From assembly GCA_900549845.1 (NCBI GenBank), contig URPT01000100.1:1-6144 (forward strand): 6,144 nt of DNA, read 5' to 3'. This document shows, in pieces, positions 1 through 6,144 of the stretch. Source of the DNA: an uncultured Veillonella sp. GTDB lineage: Bacteria > Bacillota > Negativicutes > Veillonellales > Veillonellaceae. A program made the translations under genes and the position numbers. The number at the start of each line of letters is the position of its first letter. The stretch's first letter is position 1. Under the pieces are notes generated by a model. It was given only the letters and a program-made list of their open reading frames with translations. It did not search any database and was not told the origin of the DNA.

Positions 1-1262
1 CCTTCCTCTGGATCTGTACCAGATCCAAGTTCATCCAGCAATACCAAGTCATTTGGGCCACAATGTTTAATAATGGAAATAACTTGTGTCATATGAGCAG
101 AGAACGTACTAAGGCTAGCCTCAATACTTTGTTCATCCCCAATGTCGGCAAAAATATTCTGGAATACGGGCAACATAGAACCGTGATCAGCAGGGATAAA
201 TAGACCACATTGGTTCATTAAACTCAATAACCCTAATGTTTTAAGGGATACTGTTTTACCACCTGTGTTAGAGCCAGTAATCAATAGAATGCGATATGAT
301 GTGCCTAATACAATATTTGTAGGCACCACCACATTTGGTGGAATTAATGGATGACGAGCTCTCATGAGATTGACAGTTCTATCAGTACTCAAGATGGCCG
401 GTACACCCTTATAAGAAATAGCAAGGCTCGCCTTACCATATACAAATTCGATATGGGATACCTTTTCACAAGCATCCATCAAATCATTACTATGTTGTTT
501 TACAAGGGCAGACAATTCACGGTAAATACGCAATACCTCTTGCTCTTCACCAATTAAAGCCTCTTGTAATTCATTATTTAGATTCACCAAGCGCATCGGT
601 TCAATATAGAGTGTTTGCCCCGTTGCAGAACGGTCGTGAATAAGACCATCAAAATATTGGCGATATTCCTGTTTTACAGGGATTACGTAGCGATTGTTAC
701 GCTGTGTAATGATCGTTTCTTGGAAATACTTCTGATTATCCTTGTCGTGTAAGATAGCTTGAATATCATTTTTGATCTTTTCCCGAGTTTTGATAATCGT
801 ATTTCTTAGGCTCGCCAACTTAGGAGATGCTGTATCAAGCAATTCCCCTTTTTCATCAAAGACGCGTTTAAAGCGATTTTCAATGCGATCTGTATTTGGC
901 ATATCCTGTACCCATAAGGATAGCAATGGATATTCCATATATTTCGTTCTAAAGAACTTAGTCATTCGCTTATAAGCACCAATGGTTAAATAAATATCCC
1001 ACAATGCTTCACGAGTAAGGACAAAGTCTTTACGACTCTTCTTACAGGACTCACGAATATCACGAGTTCCCCCTAACGGTTGTTCTACCTCAGTTTGCAA
1101 AGAACGCATGGCTTCTGCCGTTTCATCAAGGTTCTCTTGAATGGCTTTTGCATCTGTCATAGGTTCGATGTGCATGGCTAATTCTTTAGCAATGGTAGAA
1201 CTACAATGTTGTTGTAATTGTTCTTTTATATGGTGAAAGTCTAATACATCTTCGTTAAACAA
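1..1262 (-). CDS. mutS2: Endonuclease/ATPase MutS2, N-terminal part (3' end beyond the window)
   Basis: An open frame with no internal stop runs from TTG at 1262-1260 to the left edge, giving 420 complete codons of a family usually about 780-790 residues long. The ATPase core is visible: Walker A GSNTGGKT at residues 330-337, a MutS-type signature segment (SLSTFSAHM) at 383-391, and Walker B LVLLDELG at 406-413 followed by SGTDPEE. Residues 1-320 fit the MutS2 core and clamp, including the segment RNNRYVIPVKQEYR and HDRSATGQTLYIEP. The KOW-like and C-terminal Smr nuclease regions would lie outside the window. There is no mismatch-recognition domain, which separates MutS2 from MutS1. In B. subtilis, MutS2 is implicated in rescue of collided ribosomes; elsewhere it suppresses recombination. 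The TTG start is chosen because AAGAGG lies 7 nt upstream and residues 2-30 align with the usual MutS2 N-terminus (VLDFHHIKEQL). The next in-frame Met is residue 30, which would cut into conserved sequence. The identity is secure; the cellular role here is inferred. Confidence 0.96.
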   Translation of the reverse strand, partial: MFNEDVLDFHHIKEQLQQHCSSTIAKELAMHIEPMTDAKAIQENLDETAEAMRSLQTEVEQPLGGTRDIRESCKKSRKDFVLTREALWDIYLTIGAYKRMTKFFRTKYMEYPLLSLWVQDMPNTDRIENRFKRVFDEKGELLDTASPKLASLRNTIIKTREKIKNDIQAILHDKDNQKYFQETIITQRNNRYVIPVKQEYRQYFDGLIHDRSATGQTLYIEPMRLVNLNNELQEALIGEEQEVLRIYRELSALVKQHSNDLMDACEKVSHIEFVYGKASLAISYKGVPAILSTDRTVNLMRARHPLIPPNVVVPTNIVLGTSYRILLITGSNTGGKTVSLKTLGLLSLMNQCGLFIPADHGSMLPVFQNIFADIGDEQSIEASLSTFSAHMTQVISIIKHCGPNDLVLLDELGSGTDPEE

Positions 1263-1269
1263 TGTACTA

Positions 1270-1275
1270 CCTCTT
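1270..1275 (-). promoter_or_regulatory. Ribosome binding site of mutS2
   Basis: The minus strand reads TAAAAGAGG, where TAA is the stop codon of the U32 gene and AAGAGG is a good Shine-Dalgarno match. Seven bases separate it from the TTG at 1262-1260, which is what decides that start. Because the site touches the upstream stop codon, ribosomes finishing the U32 gene would terminate on or beside it, so translational coupling is plausible. Confidence 0.75.
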
Positions 1276-3699
1276 TTATAAAATACCTCTAAAATAGTGG
1301 CCCCTTGTAATAGGTGTATCATCCTTGCCTACACTTTTAGGAGGAGCCTCTTTTGTTCCATTTTGAATGGATACATAATCTGCTACGATAGAATGCAAGC
1401 GATGTGGATCCATATGACGCCCATCGATGCGCAAAATATGTAGCCCTTTTCGATGTAACTCTGGCACATAGGCACGCATGTCCATTTCATGACTATTCAT
1501 GATGTGCATACGGCAATAAGGATCGGTACGCAATGGGAACACTTCCCCTTTACGGTCCTTTAATGCGTAATCTTCCTTTACACACGGCATAGGGCAATTT
1601 TCTTTTTTACCAGTCCCTACAAAGCTAGCGATGGCACAGTATTCAGAAATCATCATTTCCGTATAACCATGAACCATAACCTCTAATGGCAAATGAGTAG
1701 ATTTTTGTAAGCTTACGAGTTGCGTTAATGTTAACTCTAAGGATGGTGCTATGCTACTCATATGTAAGTCCTCCCATACTTGTAAGGAAGAGCCATTAAA
1801 TATGTTAAGACCTGTATCGGCTTCAATAGCACCTGTATACCCTAAGTCACGAAGCCACAATAACGCTTGTGGGACGTGAATAGAAATGCTATCTGGTTTA
1901 GCTTCAACTATGGCCTTAAGGGTATTCATATACGCTTCAACTTCATCATCTTTCACAACCCGAGGCGTAGCAAATACACAAAGTACATTATGGTCTTTAC
2001 AAATCTTGACGACCTGCTCGTAGATGCTAAGTTCATAAGGCTTACGTTGTAAACGGTCACCACCGAAGATAATCTTCTTAGCGCCCCCTTCAATAGCTGC
2101 TTTCACAGCCTCTAGTTCATCAACGCGAGCACTCACCATAGGCTCAGAATATTGAACCTTACCCTTAGCCACCATAGATGACATATCTTGAGGCTCTGCA
2201 GCCAGCTCAGCCCAAGCCGTTTCATGGTCTGTAATCAATAAATTTTCTAGTGCTTCTACAGCATCTCGGCGCAATGCATTTAACACACTAGCTGGCCACA
2301 TATAAGGTCCATCAGGAATAGACATAGAGCCAAGCGTAAACAATGTATTACCTAATCTACCTACTTGGTCTGTCACCTTCTCTAATGTAGTCGGTTTATT
2401 ATTAGCATAAACCGGTTCAAACTCATTAGATACTGTCACAGTACGCCCATCATTTAATACAAAGGTAAGGTCTGTGCAAGGTTGTTCTCGGTCTGTATTA
2501 ATAGATAGATAACCATGTACCTCTAATTTAGCACTGAAATCTTGTAAGCCTCGTTGCTTTTGAGATTTTGGCGTAGATGCTAAAAATACTTGCCCCGCTG
2601 CAAACCCTTCATCTGGTTTGCCTACAAAATGCTTTTCATCCACTAAGGACCAATTCTGATCGATTTGATAATACGTAATACTACCAGAATCTTGCATTAC
2701 CTTTAAAAGTGATCCTTTTTCAATCGGTTCTGTTAGGAATAAATGAACTTGTCCCTTTTTGACCTCTGCTTTACCAATTAATTTGCCTTGATTATTTGGA
2801 GCTACAACAGTCATCATAGATTTCCCTACATGGTCTGTTAAGTAATCTGTAGAGAAGCCACGATTAAACCCAGACGCCAATGCATCGGCATCAGCAGCAT
2901 CCATATGAGCTGTATCTAAAATATGACGATAGGTCCCAATGACTTGGCGCACATAGGAAACCTTTTTCATACGCCCTTCTACCTTAAAGGACGTAACACC
3001 AGCAGCTACGAGCTCATTCATATGCTCACTATAGTTAAGATCCTTTGGACTTAATAAATAGGCTTCGTGTTTAGGTAGCAAACTAGTACCAGAAGAATTC
3101 AATAGTTCATAAGGCAAACGGCAAGGTTGTGCGCAGGCACCACGGTTACCACTACGACCACCGATAAAGGAACTCATCAAGCATTGACCAGAATAGCACA
3201 CACATAAGGCACCATGTACAAAGACTTCGATTTCAGCTGTACAGTTTTTACAAATATGTTCAATTTCAAGGAGGCTCAATTCACGAGCCAATACAACACG
3301 GGTAAAACCGAGGCTTTCATAAAAACGAACAGCATCTAATGTAGCCGCCGTCATCTGCGTACTGCCATGTAAGTGAAGTTTAGGAGCCACTCGTTGTGCC
3401 AATTTAGCAACTGCTAAATCTTGAACGATAATAGCATCCACACCGATGCGCTCTAAGTCCTTCAAATACGCCTCGAGATCCTTTAATTCGGAATCACCTA
3501 TGAGGATATTTACGGTTACATATACGGACACATCTAAAATATGAGCCAAACGAATAGCCTCAGCCAGTTCTTCAATGCCAAAGTTTGCTGCATGAGCACG
3601 AGCATTAAAGCCTTTGCCACCAAGATAAATAGCATCAGCCCCAGATTCTAAAGCGGCTATAAAGTTTTCCATCGTACCGGCAGGAGCCAATAATTCCAT
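1276..3699 (-). CDS. U32-family protein with DUF3656-type middle region and duplicated U32 unit (RlhA-like)
   Basis: This 807-residue soluble protein has no signal peptide or membrane segment. The N-terminal U32 unit (about 1-290) starts MELLAPAGTMENF and carries the family signature around 158-175 (EVFVHGALC, then YSGQCLMSS) with Cys166, 168, 173, 189 and 193. Residues about 380-500 fit the DUF3656 region. Residues about 520-780 repeat the U32 plan: 526-547 resembles 9-28, and 673-706 resembles 158-193, with Cys688, 702, 706 and a further Cys729. The end (TRGHYFRGIL) is typical of long Firmicute U32 proteins. The family is labelled peptidase or collagenase, but studied bacterial members such as RlhA (23S rRNA C2501) and TrhP (tRNA U34) are RNA hydroxylation factors, and UbiU/UbiV are Fe-S proteins. 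An Fe-S RNA-hydroxylation role is therefore more likely than proteolysis, but the substrate cannot be read from sequence. The ATG at 3699 has GAAAGGA 6 nt upstream. The gene lies 13 bp before mutS2 and is probably in the same transcript. Confidence 0.93.
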   Translation of the reverse strand: MELLAPAGTMENFIAALESGADAIYLGGKGFNARAHAANFGIEELAEAIRLAHILDVSVYVTVNILIGDSELKDLEAYLKDLERIGVDAIIVQDLAVAKLAQRVAPKLHLHGSTQMTAATLDAVRFYESLGFTRVVLARELSLLEIEHICKNCTAEIEVFVHGALCVCYSGQCLMSSFIGGRSGNRGACAQPCRLPYELLNSSGTSLLPKHEAYLLSPKDLNYSEHMNELVAAGVTSFKVEGRMKKVSYVRQVIGTYRHILDTAHMDAADADALASGFNRGFSTDYLTDHVGKSMMTVVAPNNQGKLIGKAEVKKGQVHLFLTEPIEKGSLLKVMQDSGSITYYQIDQNWSLVDEKHFVGKPDEGFAAGQVFLASTPKSQKQRGLQDFSAKLEVHGYLSINTDREQPCTDLTFVLNDGRTVTVSNEFEPVYANNKPTTLEKVTDQVGRLGNTLFTLGSMSIPDGPYMWPASVLNALRRDAVEALENLLITDHETAWAELAAEPQDMSSMVAKGKVQYSEPMVSARVDELEAVKAAIEGGAKKIIFGGDRLQRKPYELSIYEQVVKICKDHNVLCVFATPRVVKDDEVEAYMNTLKAIVEAKPDSISIHVPQALLWLRDLGYTGAIEADTGLNIFNGSSLQVWEDLHMSSIAPSLELTLTQLVSLQKSTHLPLEVMVHGYTEMMISEYCAIASFVGTGKKENCPMPCVKEDYALKDRKGEVFPLRTDPYCRMHIMNSHEMDMRAYVPELHRKGLHILRIDGRHMDPHRLHSIVADYVSIQNGTKEAPPKSVGKDDTPITRGHYFRGIL

Positions 3700-3705
3700 G
3701 GATAA

Positions 3706-3712
3706 TCCTTTC
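3706..3712 (-). promoter_or_regulatory. Ribosome binding site of the U32-family gene
   Basis: The minus strand reads GAAAGGA, then TTATCC, then ATG at 3699-3697. This is a strong Shine-Dalgarno match at a 6-nt spacing, and it supports the start beginning MELLAPAG, which is also the conserved N-terminus of the family. Confidence 0.7.
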
Positions 3713-3741
3713 TACCTAACTAAAGGTATAACTATAGTACT

Positions 3742-3770
3742 AAAAGGGTTTACCATATGGTAAACCCTTT
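3742..3770 (-). terminator. Palindromic hairpin after pheT, probable intrinsic terminator or attenuator
   Basis: Positions 3743-3770 are a perfect 28-bp palindrome, AAAGGGTTTACCAT followed by its complement. As RNA it would form a 12-bp stem closed by an AUAU loop. On the minus strand it begins 17 nt after the pheT stop codon and runs into TTTT followed by AGT. The U tract is short and the stem only moderately GC-rich, so termination may be partial, letting some pheT transcripts continue into the U32 gene and mutS2. The opposite strand has an even poorer U tract (TTTC) and no gene pointing towards it. A protein-binding operator is an alternative, since the symmetry continues through the centre. 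Confidence 0.6.
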
Positions 3771-3787
3771 CAATATACTGCTTGAGA

Positions 3788-6144
3788 TTAACGTAATCTG
3801 CAGTTAATTTCTGCTAATGCATCGATAATAGCTTGAATGTTACCATCAATATCTTCATCATTCAACGTGCCTTCCATAGAGCGGAATTGCAAGTTGTATG
3901 CAAGACTGCGGTAACCAGCTTCGATATGTTCACCTTCGTAAACGTCGAAGATAGATGCACTTTCTAAATATTCGCCACCATGCTCTTTAATGATAGATAA
4001 AATTTCACCACTAGATACGGACACAGGTGCCACAATAGCAAGGTCACGGCTAGTACCTGGGAATTTACTGAAAGATGTATAGCGGAATGCTGGAATCGTT
4101 AAGGATAATACTGCTTCCAAATCGATTTCAAACATGTATACTTTTCCTGGTAAATCAAAGTTTTTGCTCACTTGTGGATGTAATTCACCATATTGAGCAA
4201 TCATTTTACCATCAACTACGTATTGAGCACTTACACCAGGGTGGAAGTAAGGTTCAGTGCCACGATTAATTTCATAGCCTTTAACACCTAGTTCAGCCAA
4301 CAACGCATCTACAATGCCTTTTACATCATAGAAATCTGTAGTGCGTTCTGCTTGGTTCCAGCCAGCTTGGTTTGCCTTGCCCATCAAGATACCACAAGCC
4401 ATAGGGCGCTCATGAGGTACTTCTGTTAAAGGCAATGCTTTTGGTTCATATACATTCGCTGTTTCAAACAACCAAAGATCCTTATTTTGTTGCGCAATAT
4501 TGCGTTTGGCAGCTTCGATAACAGCTGGCACCAATGTAGTGCGCATATAAGGGAATTCTTCGGAAATAGGATTCAAAATTGGAATGGCTGTATAACGGCT
4601 ATCCCCTTCAGGAAGCATCATATTGGAAAGACCATCTTTATGCATAAAGCTAAATGTAATGATTTGAGTCATGCCCAATTTAGCTAACGTATGTGTTACC
4701 TCTTTCGTAAGAGCTTTCTTAGGCGTCATACCACCAGAGGACAATACGGCTACAGGAATTGTAGGAGCAATATTATCATAGTTATAAATACGAGCTACCT
4801 CTTCAGCGATATCAGGCATTACTGTTACGTCACCGCGCCATGTTGGAACGAGGGCAGATAATTGGTCCCCTTCTTCAGTTACAACGAATTCAAGAGCAGT
4901 CAAAATGCGAACCATTTCGTCTTTTTCAATGTTTGTACCCAAGTAATCGTTGATTTGTTTTGCTGTGAAAGTAACTGTATGTTGCTCTACAGGGTTCTTG
5001 TACACATCGATAATGCCTACATCAACTTTACAGGATGGGCAAATTTGTTGCAATAACTGTGCTGCTCGGTCGATAGCATAGGCAGTGTATTTATGGTTTA
5101 CGCCACGTTCAAAACGTCCAGATGCTTCAGAACGCATACCAAGCGCTTTTGCAGTGCGGCGAATGGATGGTCCATTAAACACAGCAGCTTCAAGCATAAC
5201 AGTAGTAGTTTCATTTGTTACTTCGCTATCAAAGCCACCCATGATACCTGCTACACCTACTGGACGTTCTGCATCAGCAATGATAAGCATAGAGTCATTC
5301 AATTCACGTTCAGAACCATCAAGTGTAACAAGAACTTCGCCATTTTTAGCACGTCTTGCCACTAATTGATGACCTTTTACATGGTCATAGTCGTATGCAT
5401 GCATAGGTTGTCCAAGTTCTAACATAACGTAGTTTGTAACGTCTACTACATTATTGATAGGACGGATCCCACTGTTGCGCAAACGGTTTTGCATCCACAA
5501 TGGAGATGGCTCAACCTTAACATCAGTTACTACGCGAGCAGTAAAACGAGTACAAAGGTCATCCGCTTCGATGGATACAGATGCTTTGCCTTCAATGGAT
5601 TCGCCATTTTCATTAACCATGATAACAGGGAATAACGCTTTTTGGTTTGTCATAATACCGAATTCGCGGGATAAGCCAACCATGGAGAAGCAATCTGCAC
5701 GGTTTGCAGTCAATTCAAATTCATACACTGTATCATTTAAGCCCAATACGTCTTTTACATCAAGGCCAATTGGCGTACCTTCAGGGAAGATATAAATCCC
5801 TTGTGCTTCTTCTGGCAATACTAAATCACTAGAGATACCAAATTCTGCAACGGAACAGAACATACCTTCAGATACTACGCCACGCAATTTACCTTTTTTA
5901 ATTTCTGTGCCATCAGCTAAGCGAGATTTATGGTACGCTACAGGCACAATTTGACCTACTGCCACATTAGTAGCAGCTGTTACGATTTGTTTTGTAATAG
6001 GTTCGCCTTCTTCGGTAAGGCATTCTACTTGGCATACTTGTAATTTATCTGCATCTGGATGCTTTGTAATCTCTACGATTTTACCAGTATAAATTTTCTT
6101 AATGCCATTATCCATAGCAATGACATCTTCTACAGGAATACCAG
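3788..6144 (-). CDS. pheT: Phenylalanyl-tRNA synthetase beta subunit (5' end beyond the window)
   Basis: PheT is the beta subunit of the cytoplasmic alpha2-beta2 enzyme that charges tRNA-Phe. It contributes tRNA binding and editing of mischarged Tyr-tRNA-Phe. The frame ends at 3788 and is still open at the right edge; 785 codons are present. The ATG at 6115-6113 is internal, because the upstream codons read GIPVEDVIA, matching the conserved AGIEVE-type segment. By comparison with B. subtilis PheT (804 residues), about 30 N-terminal residues are missing. Numbered from that internal Met, the domains are: an OB-fold tRNA-binding domain at about 8-120 (TGKIVEITKHPDADKLQV); the B3/B4 editing region at about 180-360, with GQPMHAYD at 236-243, GIMGG at 290-294 and MLEAAVF at 307-313; the B5 domain at about 375-448 with a metal-binding pattern (DIAEEVARIYNYD, 435-447); a catalytic-like core at about 460-665; and the C-terminal ferredoxin-fold anticodon-binding domain at about 680-775 (SKFPGTSRDLAI). 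pheS is expected just beyond the right edge. All domains look intact. Confidence 0.98.
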   Translation of the reverse strand, partial: GIPVEDVIAMDNGIKKIYTGKIVEITKHPDADKLQVCQVECLTEEGEPITKQIVTAATNVAVGQIVPVAYHKSRLADGTEIKKGKLRGVVSEGMFCSVAEFGISSDLVLPEEAQGIYIFPEGTPIGLDVKDVLGLNDTVYEFELTANRADCFSMVGLSREFGIMTNQKALFPVIMVNENGESIEGKASVSIEADDLCTRFTARVVTDVKVEPSPLWMQNRLRNSGIRPINNVVDVTNYVMLELGQPMHAYDYDHVKGHQLVARRAKNGEVLVTLDGSERELNDSMLIIADAERPVGVAGIMGGFDSEVTNETTTVMLEAAVFNGPSIRRTAKALGMRSEASGRFERGVNHKYTAYAIDRAAQLLQQICPSCKVDVGIIDVYKNPVEQHTVTFTAKQINDYLGTNIEKDEMVRILTALEFVVTEEGDQLSALVPTWRGDVTVMPDIAEEVARIYNYDNIAPTIPVAVLSSGGMTPKKALTKEVTHTLAKLGMTQIITFSFMHKDGLSNMMLPEGDSRYTAIPILNPISEEFPYMRTTLVPAVIEAAKRNIAQQNKDLWLFETANVYEPKALPLTEVPHERPMACGILMGKANQAGWNQAERTTDFYDVKGIVDALLAELGVKGYEINRGTEPYFHPGVSAQYVVDGKMIAQYGELHPQVSKNFDLPGKVYMFEIDLEAVLSLTIPAFRYTSFSKFPGTSRDLAIVAPVSVSSGEILSIIKEHGGEYLESASIFDVYEGEHIEAGYRSLAYNLQFRSMEGTLNDEDIDGNIQAIIDALAEINCRLR

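Noticed and set aside
9..26. Inverted repeat GGATCTG-TAC-CAGATCC near the left edge
   Set aside because: It lies inside the mutS2 Walker B region and is explained by the codons for the conserved LGSGTDPE segment. There is no T tract and no gene end nearby.
351..975. Plus-strand open frames of 67-68 codons opposite mutS2 (351-557, 772-975)
   Set aside because: They are antisense to a continuous, recognisable MutS2 frame, have no recognisable protein features, and are short enough to arise by chance.
1867..2052. Plus-strand open frame of 61 codons opposite the U32 gene
   Set aside because: It is antisense to the C-terminal half of the U32 protein, its composition is not protein-like, and it has no supporting context.
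3724..3740. Possible promoter for the U32 gene (minus-strand TATAGT / TATACC)
   Set aside because: TATAGT is one base from the -10 consensus, but no acceptable -35 element lies 16-18 bp upstream and there is no extended -10 TG. AT-rich spacer sequence gives such matches easily, so I did not list it as a feature.
4075..5056. Plus-strand open frames of 64-66 codons opposite the C-terminal half of pheT (4075-4269, 4487-4687, 4862-5056)
   Set aside because: They are antisense to conserved PheT domains, short, and without recognisable features.
5085..5795. Plus-strand open frames of 90-113 codons opposite pheT (5085-5369, 5093-5365, 5454-5795)
   Set aside because: They lie wholly antisense to the highly conserved editing and tRNA-binding regions of pheT, overlap one another in different frames, and resemble no family I recognise. 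They are shadows of pheT codon usage.
6113..6115. ATG at 6115-6113 as the start codon of pheT
   Set aside because: The reading frame stays open upstream to the window edge and encodes GIPVEDVIA, which matches conserved PheT sequence ahead of the tRNA-binding domain. I see no Shine-Dalgarno sequence before this ATG, so the true start lies outside the window.

Overview
The window reads as one stretch of ordinary chromosome from a low-GC Firmicute-type bacterium. All of its real coding content is on the minus strand. Protein flavour and gene order (pheT, then a large U32-family protein, then mutS2) suggest a Negativicute, most likely Veillonella or a close relative. That placement comes from recognising the proteins, not from a search, so treat it as tentative.

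Layout in the direction of transcription, from high to low coordinates: (1) pheT, the beta subunit of phenylalanyl-tRNA synthetase, runs in from beyond the right edge and ends at 3788. (2) An 88-bp gap (3700-3787) holds a perfect 28-bp palindrome, best read as an intrinsic terminator or attenuator after pheT, followed by the ribosome binding site of the next gene. (3) An 807-residue U32-family protein with two U32 units around a DUF3656-type middle region fills 1276-3699. (4) After 13 bp, mutS2 begins at a TTG codon (1262) with a Shine-Dalgarno sequence directly behind the U32 stop codon. It runs off the left edge just after its Walker B motif. No gene-free stretch exceeds 88 bp, and I see no RNA genes, mobile elements, CRISPR arrays or repeat arrays.

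The three genes share a translation theme. PheST charges and proofreads tRNA-Phe. Characterised DUF3656-type U32 proteins such as E. coli RlhA hydroxylate 23S rRNA. MutS2 in Bacillus subtilis is implicated in dealing with collided ribosomes, besides its older link to recombination control. The U32 gene and mutS2 are almost certainly co-transcribed and may be translationally coupled. pheT may be partly insulated from them by the hairpin.

I did not find a previously undescribed system. The points most worth a second look are the duplicated U32 architecture with different cysteine sets in each half, the palindrome inside the cluster, and the TTG start of mutS2.
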